Shown here: piece by piece, positions 42,300 to 52,493 of the stretch
Position numbering within the stretch: the stretch's first letter is position 1
How the letters are laid out: the number at the start of each line of letters is the position of its first letter
Origin: Fragilariopsis cylindrus CCMP1102
Lineage: Eukaryota; Bacillariophyta; Bacillariophyceae; Bacillariales; Bacillariaceae
Direction: 5' to 3'
Assembly (NCBI GenBank): GCA_900095095.1
Contig: FMBT01000357.1
Location: 124,001-188,000 of the forward strand
DNA length: 64,000 bases
Program-made: the position numbers and the translations under genes
Notes under the pieces: generated by a model
The model's database searches: none
Seen by the model: only the letters and a program-made list of their open reading frames with translations
What the model was told of the DNA's origin: nothing

Positions 42300-43621
42300 A
42301 ATTGAAAATAGCAATACAACGGGCCTCCATTTATTGCCTCAGTGCCATATCAATCGATCTGGTACTGAGGCTCAATGCATCCAATCCACTATTACATAGG
42401 GAATCAGACCACTGATCAGGCCCACATAAAGTATCCCAGCAGAAAACCTTGACTGTATGTAATGTGTGTGGCAGTTGTTATACGCACCAAAAAAGAAAGC
42501 ACTTGGCACGGATATATATTTTCTGCAACTGTCTGTTACATTACCAAAACAGTAGTGCATACCTACTAATTTTTTGTATTCTCTCTATTATAGAGTATGA
42601 GATGAACTCTTACGCCCACACACAGTTGCCACATCACATACATGTTTGATTGCAACTCTTTACCATATTCTATTCTTCTTCTTGGTATTTGTAAGAGAGC
42701 AACCAAAAAACTGTATACTATTATTATTATTATTATTACTATTTCAGGGCCATTTAGATAATTCCATAATTTTCATTGACTACAACCCAACTGCATTGCA
42801 TGATTTTCAGGTAGTTTTCAGGTACATGTATTTACCTATGATTTTGCACAGCATTATCCTTGCAGAAACTAAGCCAAAGGTCCCATTCAAATGCTGCTGC
42901 TACTCTTAAATAATTTGTAGTATTACTGTATGTATGTCATGATTGATTCATTCATATCAAGGTATAGTAGTAGAGTGCTATGCTTGTGGGCCATGCACTA
43001 CCTTGCTTTTAATTAGATGACTTCTAAATAATATAAGTTGTTCATCACAATTAACGGTTCCACTAATTATGGATAGTCCGTATGTTGTTGTTTTAGGTGC
43101 GGATCCTTCGCCGTTGATGGGTTAGTCCGTCCTTTACTTTGTTATTATGTGACGACTTCTAAAAACGATGTTGAATCGTTAGTCCACAATTATTGTATCG
43201 GTTAATCATAAACATTAATTAATTGTTTTTGTAGAATGGAATATATCCGTTTACAGGCTGCTGATAATTAAAAGTTCGCAGTTTTTTAGCTCTTGATAAA
43301 GGTATTTCAAAATTAATTGGGAATGGCTTTGGACACTTTTTCGTTGTTCTTTTATTGTTCTCTCATCTCAGTAAAATATAACTTTTCTTCAACGACCAAT
43401 GATAACAAAAGTACAATAATAATAACAACGACATCATATATTTTTTTTTGGTTAACGGAGGCACGAAGTCCAAAACATCGTATTTTGTCCGGGACTCTTG
43501 ACCTCCGTTTGTTTGAGTTTTCTCTTCGCTCTTCTTGGATCTTACAGTAGTGGTACCAACATTACGGCGGTAGTACAACTGCGACACTATCTTCCGACAA
43601 TATTATTCTTAACAACAATAA
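42300..43621. other. Intergenic upstream of TPR-like gene
   Basis: No gene. It has a short perfect-type hairpin at 42336-42372 (GCCTCAGTGCCA ... TGGTACTGAGGC) and a (TAT)n stretch near 42720. The bases next to 43622 should be the promoter and 5' leader of the TPR-like gene; I see no clear TATA box. Confidence 0.45.
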
Positions 43622-44947
43622 ATGAAATCAAACATGGAAACTTTTAATAACAATCACCAGCAGGATCAACCATCATCCTCGGCGGTATCATCATCGCCAT
43701 CATCACTGCTTCTTTCTTCGATATCGAATACAAGGTACAGCAGCTGCTATCACTGCTCATCAACATCGTCGAAGTCTTCGGTGATGTTGTCTTGGTCATT
43801 GATTCAACATTTGAATAATTGTGGATGCGTTCACGTTATGAAAGGTAACTACGTTGAAGCGAATCGTTTGTTTGAAGATGCTATAACAAAATATGCACAG
43901 ATGATGAATGCAAATAATTATAACACAAATAATAATGATAATCATTCCATGACGATGATCGGATCATCGTCTACTGCATCGTGTTCCTGTGTTGATTCTT
44001 CTTCCACTCCTACTACTGCCCCTGACGACAACTATGATGGCAATGGCTATGATGATGATGACGATGATGATAAAATGTCTGTGGACGTCATATTATCTTT
44101 ATCATCATCATTTGAAAGCCATCATTTTCAAGGTCGTCGCCTACGCAGGATGACATCGATCTCGCAATTGCGTACATTCCCATATTGTGGACGTCGTAGT
44201 AGTAGTGAAGACCAACAAGTTCAAGATCAAGATCAAGACCAACAAGATCAACCATACCGACACGAAGTTTACTGCTTACCTATCGTTATGAATGAAGAGG
44301 AATGGGAATTGTCTTCGAATGAAGAAAAATCATTCGTACTGATATACAATACCGCACTTTGTAATCATTTATGGGGGATGGAACTATTGGTTTCTATAGC
44401 ACAAGATCATCAGAATACAAATACTACTATTACTAGTCCTAATCAAGAAGAAGAAAAGGTTCTATCAAAGAAGTTATGCGAACGTGCATTCTGTGTTGCT
44501 CATAAATTATATCGATTAGCACATGAAAATGTTGTTTCGACATTTGTAAATGGTGTTGATCAATTATGTTATGTTGCTATATTTAATAATATAAGTCATG
44601 TATGTAAGACAATACAAGGATATGATTCTCAGGAAGCAAATCAATTTGATTTATTATTATTGAAGGCAATATATTGGTGGAAGGATACATCTGCTTCGTG
44701 TTCTTCGACTACCTCGTCTGCTACTACTACTACTACTACTACTACTACGACTACTACTACTCATAATGACGTCAACATCATGAGATCGAGCTCGAATAAC
44801 TCGAACTCGAATTCGAATTCGTCTACTCCCAATAGTCGTACAAACAACTATGCAGATAATGATATTGATATAATTGATTCATTCCTTGAACATGTATTCT
44901 ATTTGATTGGAGCTCCTTGTGATGTAGCACCAGCAACTGCAGCATAA
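43622..44947 (+). CDS. TPR-like protein A of a tandem paralog pair, 441 aa
   Basis: An intact frame from MKSNMETFNNNHQQ. After a Ser-rich start, residues 57-91 have the pattern of one TPR unit (LIQHLNNCGCVHVMKGNYVE, then ANRLFEDAITKY). A central block (VMNEEEWELSSNEEKSFVLI then YNTALCNHLWGME) and a C-terminal block (CERAFCVAHKLYRLAHENVV; NGVDQLCYVAIFNNISHVCK; SQEANQFDLLLLKAIYWWKD) complete it, with IIDSFLEHVFYLIGAPCDV at the end. Linkers are Asn, Asp and Thr runs, including an (ACT)n microsatellite coding for Thr. The layout (TPR, N-T-A-L-C-x-H-L, helical repeats) fits a helical-repeat scaffold protein. Function unknown. Its closest relative in the window is the gene at 46103, so the pair arose by tandem duplication. 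Confidence 0.75.
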   Translation: MKSNMETFNNNHQQDQPSSSAVSSSPSSLLLSSISNTRYSSCYHCSSTSSKSSVMLSWSLIQHLNNCGCVHVMKGNYVEANRLFEDAITKYAQMMNANNYNTNNNDNHSMTMIGSSSTASCSCVDSSSTPTTAPDDNYDGNGYDDDDDDDKMSVDVILSLSSSFESHHFQGRRLRRMTSISQLRTFPYCGRRSSSEDQQVQDQDQDQQDQPYRHEVYCLPIVMNEEEWELSSNEEKSFVLIYNTALCNHLWGMELLVSIAQDHQNTNTTITSPNQEEEKVLSKKLCERAFCVAHKLYRLAHENVVSTFVNGVDQLCYVAIFNNISHVCKTIQGYDSQEANQFDLLLLKAIYWWKDTSASCSSTTSSATTTTTTTTTTTTTHNDVNIMRSSSNNSNSNSNSSTPNSRTNNYADNDIDIIDSFLEHVFYLIGAPCDVAPATAA

Positions 44948-46102
44948 GAAAAAAGGAAAGACATACTTTCTTACTCTCACACACACACTCACACACTCAC
45001 TCACACACGCACACACGCAAACAAACAAAATGGCAGTGTGGGTGTAGCACAACGACGTACAACCATCTTGGAAAATAAAATAAATTCTCAAATTTTACAA
45101 CAGACTAATAATACACTAATAGAAAGGAAACACATATCGTACAACATAGCTATATTCAAGTTTAAAAGCTGTACTGTGCGTAGCAACTAGCCAGCTAGTT
45201 TTAATAAGTAGCCATTTTACGGTATTCATAGAACAATACGCACCATCTATGTAAGGTGAATTTATTAAATGCGAAAAAGCACGTCAAACATATCATTATA
45301 GGACCCTTTCGCCCTTTGGGTCTCATCTTCTGACGCTCTAAGAACAAAAAAAACGAACTACTGTTTTTTCGTATAATATTTTTTTAAGAATATTAATTGT
45401 TAAAAATAGAATACGTTCTTCTTGCATTATTTCGAAAAAAAAGAGAATCAGAAATCGCGTTCTTCTCATTCAGTTTCAGTACACAATTGTACTTGGTGTA
45501 AGTTAATTAAAAGTTGAGTAAACAAGAGGACGTCGACCAAGCACTGACGGCCTATTCTTAGTTACTTTAACGCAAGGATATTTACCTGAGTACAGCACGT
45601 AAATACTGTATATATTATGAAGCGACAAACGAACCGCAACGGACAAGAGCATTTTGTTTTGCGTAGTAAAGTACTTCTTTTTATGTCTGGGTTTGGTTCC
45701 AATCAAGCGCTACTACACTAACTGTTACACTAGATGGTGTCTGTTAATTAAAAGTTGTTGAAAGAGGACGTCTGATACCAACATTATTATTACTTTAACT
45801 TAGGGATACCGGTACATTATATACTTCGGCATTTAGTTTTACCACCGTACTTCTTTTTTATTTCTGGCTTTTCTGGCTTTGATCACAAAAAAATCCAATG
45901 AAGCAAGAATAGCACCGCTACTACACTACGCGACTTGTACGATCACATAAAAACCAAATTGTTAGTTCTCACAAAACAAACAAACAAACAATTGCACACT
46001 ACACAGCTATAAAGACTACACATCTTGCGATTCATTCAACATCATCAACATCAACAATCATCATCATCATCATCATTATCGACTCACCTACTTATTAATA
46101 TT
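44948..46102. other. Intergenic between TPR-like paralogs
   Basis: 1.15 kb with an (ACAC/ACTC)n stretch near 44980-45030. A diverged direct repeat of about 260 bp period is visible: AGTTAATTAAAAGTTGAG..AGAGGACGTC near 45500 and TGTTAATTAAAAGTTGTTGAAAGAGGACGTC near 45745. No gene. Confidence 0.5.
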
Positions 46103-47626
46103 ATGTTTTCATCACTATCACGATCATCATCGCCTACTGCTTGCATGTTATCAGAATCATGGTCGATGATACAACATTTGAATAATCGTGGTTGTGTATT
46201 ACTTATGAATGGTAATTACATTGAAGCAAATCGTATATTTGAATTTGCTATAACAAAACATAAACACACTGTTCTTCAAGTATCACAAGCACAAGCACAA
46301 GCATCACAGGCACAACAGAATTCAAATTCAAATGGGAACGGGAATGGGAATAATTCGGATTCGAATGACGAGAATTTGAGTAGCAGTAACTGCACCATCG
46401 TCGATCCTGCTACTGCTACAATTTCTGCTGCTATTGAAGCTACATTACTATCCTCAAGAACCACCACCACCACCATTACAACTTCTTCGTCGGTCGCTAT
46501 TACTGCACCCGTCGAAGAAGCCCGTTACAACGATGATGATGATTCGTTTAATCAGGAAGATGAGGACGAATACTGTCGTGATGATGAAGATGAAGAAGAT
46601 GAAGATGAAATGATGTTCATTGACAATAATAGTCGTGAAAGATTATTATCATCATCAACGTCATCAATAGGTCGTAGTGGCCTTCTTCGAAGGATGACAA
46701 CGAATTCACGATTGATGACATTATCCTATGCTGGACAACAAGACCTACAAGCTCAAGCTCAACAAGATCAGAATCAACAAGGAAAGTTCCAACAAGTATA
46801 TTCATTACCAATTGTAATGAATGAAGAAGAATGGGAATTATCTTCTATTGAAGACAAATCATTTGTATTGATATACAATACTGCACTATGTAGTCATTTA
46901 TATGGAATGAGTTTGTTTGTTACGATTCGTAGTAGCTACAATCAAGATGAAGAAGATGAAGAAGATCAAGAAGCATCTACATCAGTAGACAAACAGCACA
47001 GCAAGAGCATTCCGTACTATAATAGTCGTAATAACAGCATTCGCCTTGATAAGAATAAGAACAATAAGACCAACAAGAGAAAATACAAAAATAACAGAAC
47101 TAATATCAATACATTATCAGATAAATGTGAACGTGCATTTCATGTTGCAAAGAATTTATATCGATTGGCACTTGAAAATGTAATATCATTTGTGAATGGT
47201 GTTGATCAGTTATGTTATGTTGCTATGTTTAATAATATGAGTCATGTATACAAAACACTCCATGGATATAATTCACAGGAAGCAAATCGATTTGATTTAC
47301 TATTGTTGAAAGCAATATATTGGTGGAAGGATACTAATTCATTTAAATTACTATCATCGCAATCACAGCAGCAATCACAGCAGCAATCACAGCAGCAATC
47401 TGTGCAGCAATCAAGCAACAACAACGCATCATCGCCACCACCATTGTCCTATCAGCAAGATCAAGATGATACAATGCCAACGGCAACGGCATCAAATCAT
47501 AACAATGCAAGTAGCAGCAGCAGTTGTTATGATGATAATGATTTAGAAATCATTGATTCATTTCTTGAAAATGTATTCTATTTAGTTGGTGTACCAAATA
47601 CAATAGTACCAGCACCTGCAGCATAA
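46103..47626 (+). CDS. TPR-like protein B of a tandem paralog pair, 507 aa
   Basis: I use the ATG at 46103 (MFSSLSRSSSPTACMLSESW), which puts the first conserved block 10 residues in; the frame is open further upstream but has no ATG there. Conserved blocks match paralog A in the same order: SMIQHLNNRGCVLLMNGNYI; LPIVMNEEEWELSSIEDKSF then VLIYNTALCSHLYGM; CERAFHVAKNLYRLALENVI; NGVDQLCYVAMFNNMSHVYK; SQEANRFDLLLLKAIYWWKD; IIDSFLENVFYLVGVPN. The linkers (Gln/Ala, Asn/Gly, Asp/Glu and Gln/Ser repeats) are unrelated to those of A, so the domains are under constraint and the linkers are not. Same likely scaffold role; function unknown. Confidence 0.75.
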   Translation: MFSSLSRSSSPTACMLSESWSMIQHLNNRGCVLLMNGNYIEANRIFEFAITKHKHTVLQVSQAQAQASQAQQNSNSNGNGNGNNSDSNDENLSSSNCTIVDPATATISAAIEATLLSSRTTTTTITTSSSVAITAPVEEARYNDDDDSFNQEDEDEYCRDDEDEEDEDEMMFIDNNSRERLLSSSTSSIGRSGLLRRMTTNSRLMTLSYAGQQDLQAQAQQDQNQQGKFQQVYSLPIVMNEEEWELSSIEDKSFVLIYNTALCSHLYGMSLFVTIRSSYNQDEEDEEDQEASTSVDKQHSKSIPYYNSRNNSIRLDKNKNNKTNKRKYKNNRTNINTLSDKCERAFHVAKNLYRLALENVISFVNGVDQLCYVAMFNNMSHVYKTLHGYNSQEANRFDLLLLKAIYWWKDTNSFKLLSSQSQQQSQQQSQQQSVQQSSNNNASSPPPLSYQQDQDDTMPTATASNHNNASSSSSCYDDNDLEIIDSFLENVFYLVGVPNTIVPAPAA

Positions 47627-48303
47627 TAACAAGAACACAATACAAAACAAAACACGAAATTAAAGAAAATTAAACCATCGAATCGAATCAAATCATGAAA
47701 ATACATATACATATAAATGGGATGAGATACTACTACTACTGGGCGGGGGGGGGATGGGGGATTTATTTGTTGGATAAATAAATCATAATATCATATCAGA
47801 ATCATAATCAAAAGCAAACACAAAACTTCACACACGAATTAATTGGGTTTCAAGCGTGCGGAGGTAAAAAAATGAAAAAAAGAACACAATGCATTTCTAT
47901 CTATCTATCTATCTATCTATCTAGCTACACAATGTACAGCAATTGGGATGACTACTTTACTACTACACCATGCAACATGCAACATACAACATACATAATA
48001 AATAATATTATTAAACTACTATTTATCGAAAAAGTTTGCATTCCTTTTTACTACGTAGTACTGTGTATTAAAGAAGTATTCTTAGAAGCCATACAAGCTG
48101 AGTCTATTGTACAGGTACTTCTTTATTTGCAGAACGTAAAGGCGGGTTCTTATTCTGGTAACGGGACTACAGTTATACCGGTAGATACTAAAGAAGGCGT
48201 TCTCAGAGAGTCATCAAACATCAGCAATACATCCATCCGTACGTAAGATTAATTATTAGTATGTCCGTCCATTCCAAGAAGAGCGTAGGCAGCCGATATT
48301 CTG
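47627..48303. other. Intergenic, simple repeats
   Basis: Contains a G-rich run (GGGCGGGGGGGGATGGGGG near 47742-47760) and a (CTAT)n array near 47896-47922. A 124-codon plus frame from 47872 runs through the CTAT array and is not supported as a gene. Confidence 0.5.
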
Positions 48304-48617
48304 ACGTTCCTTTCCACGAGCGCGGAGGAAGTTTAGCTGTTGATGTCCTTCTTTAGAAAACCTAGTCCAAGACGAGTGCGTTAAATGAATAATAATAATG
48401 AGACAGCCCACTATCATTATTGTGATCTGTCAAAAATCATTCATCGCTCCAGCGAAAGGCACGTTCCTTTCCACGAGCGCGGAGGAAGTTTAGCTGTTGA
48501 TGTCCTTCTTTAGAAAACCTAGTCCAAGACGAGTGCGTTAAATGCATAATAATAATGAGACAGCCCACTATCATTATTGTGATCTGTCAAAAATCATTCA
48601 TCGCTCCAGCGAAAGGC
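48304..48617. repeat. 157 bp tandem duplication
   Basis: Copies at 48304-48460 and 48461-48617 differ at about one base (AAATGAATAAT versus AAATGCATAAT). Each copy includes CTTTCCACGAGCGCGGAGG and a small hairpin AATAATGA...TCATTATT. Near identity means a very recent duplication, or that it is kept similar. No coding frame. Confidence 0.9.
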
Positions 48618-48639
48618 AAGGAACAAAAGACCTGTACAT

Positions 48640-48870
48640 TTGAGTTTTGTCGATCGTTCTTTGTCAAAAATAGATTGTGACGACGACAAGTTTTTTTTAA
48701 CTGAAATGTTCTTACTTAACAATTGTTTGCGAAAGCAAAAGAACGATCGGAGTATTGACCAGGTTTTTTTTGATCCTGGAGAATCTGTACTTGAGTTCAA
48801 AATGTTTTGTCGATCGTACACTTAAAACAGATTGTACATTGTTTGCGAAAGCAAAAGAATGATCGGATGA
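48640..48870. repeat. Second tandem repeat with internal inverted repeats
   Basis: TTTTGTCGATCGT ... AGATTGT ... TGTTTGCGAAAGCAAAAGAA then (C/T)GATCGG occurs twice with a period of about 150-160 bases. Inside a unit, CGATCGTTCTTTG pairs with CAAAAGAACGATCG, so each unit can form a hairpin. Confidence 0.65.
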
Positions 48871-49049
48871 TTCCATCGAGCATATTTGATTTTGAAGAAT
48901 CTTTACTTAGAACACTTTTTGGATGCTGACGCGCACAACAAGAAGGATGATGTTCTTCTTTCTAGCTACTGTAGTACTGTACTGAAACAACAATAAAATC
49001 TAAATCAATCATGTGTGAACCGCGACGACTTCTTCTGCTAGTATGAGTA

Positions 49050-50731
49050 CAGTCTGCTCGCGTTAACAAATACATACCCTGTAAACCGGTCTGATGTATT
49101 TGTTAATGAGAGGTGAATGTTACGTGATATTGGTACGAATAAAAAAACTAAATAATGCCCAAATATGCCAATATAAAAACTAAATAATGCCCAAATATGC
49201 CAATATAAAAACTAAATCATGCCCAAATTTTACTAGTATTTGTTAGTTTAGTATATAATAGCAACTTTAGCATCAAATATATACAACTGACAAGTCATTT
49301 TTTCGAAAAATTGACTATGGAGTTTACAATTGATCTATTGAATGGAGAAATATTACATTCCTTAGTCTTGTAAGCCTACTGGCATGTCGCAATGTAGGCT
49401 CACACAGCACACATTTTAGAGATTTTAAAATGTATGTGTACACCTAACAAAATATATCATTTGAGAGTGTTGCAAAGGACAACACCAGCTGGGTTCGGTA
49501 CAAAAAGATTCTAATAGTGTACTAGAACAATTTAGTTGCCCCCTACCAACTTTTGTTCCTGTAGTTGAAGAGGAAAACTCATTTTACTGTTGTGGTATGC
49601 ACACAAATATCAATATTTTTCATCAAAATGAACCACAAAATATCATACTCGAATGTGTTGCAGAGGACAACAACTTCTGTTTTGGGTGCAGTATCATTCT
49701 TATATTATACTAGAAGATTATAGTTGCCTCCTACCATTTTTTTGTTCCTGTGGTTGTTGAATAAATTACAAATAGTTATTGTGGAAGGCACACAAACAAA
49801 ATGATTTTCAATCAAAATGAACAACACATTATCTTCTTTGAAAGTGTTGCAGAGGACAACAACTTCTGGGTTGGGTGCTGTATCATTCTTATATTATACT
49901 AGAATACTGTAGTTGCCTCCTACCACTTTTCTGTCACTGTGGTTGTTGAATAAATTACAATCTGTTGTTGCGGAAGTGTAGGCACACACACACAACAAAT
50001 GAACAACAGAATATCTTATTTGAAAGGGTTGCAGAGGACAAAACCTTCTGGGTTGGGTGCAGTAGCATCCATTATACCCATACCCACAAGGTCCTAATAA
50101 TTCTTAGTTTTCAATGGAGGTTATGAAGTTGTAGGGCCGCATTAACCACAAAATGGGCCATTTAGGCCTCAAAACTGGTTTTTTCCACTTTTGTGCGCAC
50201 CTAAGCTAGATCATCAACACAAAGCACCAAGAGGTTTGTTCCATTTGGAATATATAGTGCACCCCATCCATATATTTTGGGATGATTCACCTTTTTGAGC
50301 GTACTGTATGTCCACAAAACACTGCAAATGGGCCATTTTGGGGGTTATTTGATGTGTGCCGTGTGTGAGCCTACATTATGAGATACCAGTGGGCTTAGTA
50401 GACTAAGGAATATAATAATTCTCCATCCAATAGGTCAATTGTAAACTTGATACTTTAATTTTCCAAAAAAAAGACTTTTTAGGTGTATATATTTGATGCT
50501 AAAGTTATTATTACATACTACACTAACAAATACTAGTAAAATTTTGGGCATGATTTAGTTCTTATATCAATAAGTCACTACGCGGGACCCACTACAGGCT
50601 ATTTGGTCACGAATCACGACCCATCAATCACTACACGGGACCCAACGGTCTGAATCACGTGTAAACCGATATGGTGTATTTGTTAACGAGAGTGTATTTG
50701 CTATTTTGTATTTGTTAACGCGAGCAGACTG
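49050..50731. mobile_element. 1.68 kb TIR element, TA-flanked, non-autonomous
   Basis: Ends are CAGTCTGCTCGCGTTAACAA...TTGTTAACGCGAGCAGACTG, with TA on both sides (49048-49049 and 50732-50733). That matches the TA target duplication and CAGT termini of the Tc1/mariner/pogo group. The inverted arms are long, about 49050-49415 and 50351-50731. They share TACTAGTATTTGTTAGT, ATCAAATATATACA and TAGGCTCACACA, with indels such as a GTCCCGC-containing insertion in the right arm. There is no transposase frame. The middle is a tandem array (49461-50100) plus unique DNA. It is probably mobilised in trans or is a fossil; superfamily assignment is inferred from ends only. Confidence 0.75.
49461..50100. 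repeat. Tandem array of 182-189 bp units inside the TIR element
   Basis: Three full units and one partial begin with TTGA(A/G)AG(T/G)GTTGCA(A/G)AGGACAA at 49461, 49649, 49838 and 50020. Each continues with CTGGGTTGGGTGC-like sequence, a TATTATACTAGAA segment, GTTGCCTCCTACCA and TGTGGTTGTTGAATAAATTAC. Units 2 and 3 are closest to each other. No coding frame. Confidence 0.85.
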
Positions 50732-50733
50732 TA

Positions 50734-51692
50734 TATTCAATATTATGATGTGGTCTATTGTTCAACTTCCTACTACTACTACTACTACTAATACTGCCTA
50801 CTTTTACGACAATAAAATTAAATCATGCATGAACCGCGATGACTTCTGCTATGCATTCCATTTAATATATATATATATATATGATGTGGTCTAGGTAGTC
50901 TATGGTTCAACTTCCTACTGTACTGTACTGTACTGCGTGCAGAACCACGTAAGGCAAGTTGGGTGCAAAGTACGGTAGTGTAATTCGATGCATTCACATG
51001 ATAATGACACATACAAATTGAATATGGCATAGTTAGTGGCATGTATGTAAATAACTATTATGACATGCATACGTTACTGTATCTACTTTTCTACTAGCTA
51101 TAATTTGGCTGGCAGCATTAGGCTTACAAGACTTCCACTTGTCAGTCACATAACATGGTAGCCACTTACTGTAATGTACAGTACTTTAAACACTAGGACT
51201 GTATATATATGTTGCGTCGATGAAAATTAATTCTCCCCCGAATATTATTTGTCTCCCCCGCCCCAATCCTGTCCAGTTATTCCCTCTTCCCCCTGAAATG
51301 ATTTCGATTTGATTCATTCGAATAGAACGACGTACAGTAGTTACGTACTCTGTACAGTCGAACAGACGAGACAGAAAAAAAAACTATCATCGAGAGCTTG
51401 ACACGCTTTTGTTACTGTAGCACATACGCACCGGTAGTAGTACAGTACCGGTAGTGCCACCATCATGACATGATTTCTCATCAAATAATCGTGAGAAGCC
51501 TGTTTCGGTCACGATAAGTAAACAGTATAAGCAAGTTACACACATCATTAATTACTCAATCAAGTAAGTACTGTAAGTCGACAGCGAAAGAGCAAGAAGA
51601 AGAAGAAGAAGAAGAAGAAGAAGGAATAAAGGCATAGCTCAGGAACGACTGACTCAAGACAAAAAAGAGAGAGAGAAAGAAATACAAATAAG
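50734..51692. other. Intergenic upstream of the inhibitor-2 gene
   Basis: Contains a direct repeat (GATGTGGTCTA...GTTCAACTTCCTACT at 50746 and 50882), an (AT)n run near 50862, a (GAA)n run near 51596-51622 and several TACAGTACTG motifs near 50925, 51180 and 51440. The (GAA)n and GAGAGAGAAAG run just before 51693 is the likely 5' leader of the next gene. Confidence 0.5.
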
Positions 51693-52493
51693 ATGGATAC
51701 ACCAACAGGAATGAAATTAAAAGTACCCGTAATAAAGCCTTCTTTAAAAACAGGAGATAATACAACTAACTACAATGACTACGATGATGACGATGATGAC
51801 GATAATGATGAAGATATGCATCAAGATGAGACGCAACAACAAAGGAAGAGAAGTAATAAGAAAAAAAGTAAAAATAATAATAATACTAATACTAGAACAT
51901 TAAAATGGGATGAGGATAAAATTAAAGAACATGATCAATTACGTGGTACAAGAATGAAGATTGATGAACCAAATACACCATATGCACATTATGATTCAGG
52001 TAGTGAAACAGATGGTAGTTTTTCATCGGCAACACAACGTAGTGTACGAAGTGTGAATAGTACCGGTAGTGGTGGTAATAATGAAACATCACAACCACAA
52101 ATTAGTTGGGATGCATTAACCAATAAATTAGAAGCACATGCTGCTGTGAAAGATCAAGTATATCCACCAAGTAGTCCATCCGTTGCATCCAGTTCACATA
52201 ATGGTGGTGGTGGTGGTGGTGGTGTTAGTGGTGGTACTGTAACAACAGATGATGATGATGATGATGATGATAAAGAACAACAACAAAAACGGGATGCACA
52301 AAAGGTAGAATTAAAACGTTTAGAATTTCAAGAATTACGTAAACGTCATTATAATGAAATGGAAGTGGTACGTCGATTTCGTAGAGATCATCCGGATGGT
52401 GTACCAACAAGTAATGGTAGTGAGAATGGAAATGAAAATGGAAATGGTCATAATGACAATGAAGAAAATGATGGTGATGATGAAAATGAATGA
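51693..52493 (+). CDS. PPP1R2: Protein phosphatase 1 regulatory inhibitor-2 (IPP-2 family), 266 aa
   Basis: Inhibitor-2 proteins bind the catalytic subunit of protein phosphatase 1 and block or reshape its active site. The diagnostic blocks are all here and in order. A SILK-like PP1 docking motif (VIKPSLK) lies near residue 13. LKWDEDKIKEHDQLRGTRMK at residues 70-89 and KIDEPNTPYAHY at 89-100 follow; in animal proteins the Thr of the ExxTPY motif is the GSK3 phosphorylation site, here Thr-95. The active-site-blocking helix carries HYNE at residues 219-222 within LRKRHYNEMEVVRRFRRD. Between them lie diatom-style Asp, Asn and Gly runs. The length suits the family. The start is the first ATG after a purine-rich leader. 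The frame is intact with no introns. Confidence 0.9.
   Translation: MDTPTGMKLKVPVIKPSLKTGDNTTNYNDYDDDDDDDNDEDMHQDETQQQRKRSNKKKSKNNNNTNTRTLKWDEDKIKEHDQLRGTRMKIDEPNTPYAHYDSGSETDGSFSSATQRSVRSVNSTGSGGNNETSQPQISWDALTNKLEAHAAVKDQVYPPSSPSVASSSHNGGGGGGGVSGGTVTTDDDDDDDDKEQQQKRDAQKVELKRLEFQELRKRHYNEMEVVRRFRRDHPDGVPTSNGSENGNENGNGHNDNEENDGDDENE

Noticed and set aside
47872-48246. 124-codon plus-strand frame
   Set aside because: It begins in an A run, passes through a (CTAT)n array and has no domain or balanced composition.
48304-50100. A CRISPR-like array
   Set aside because: The repeats are long, contiguous and without unique spacers, and the genome is eukaryotic.
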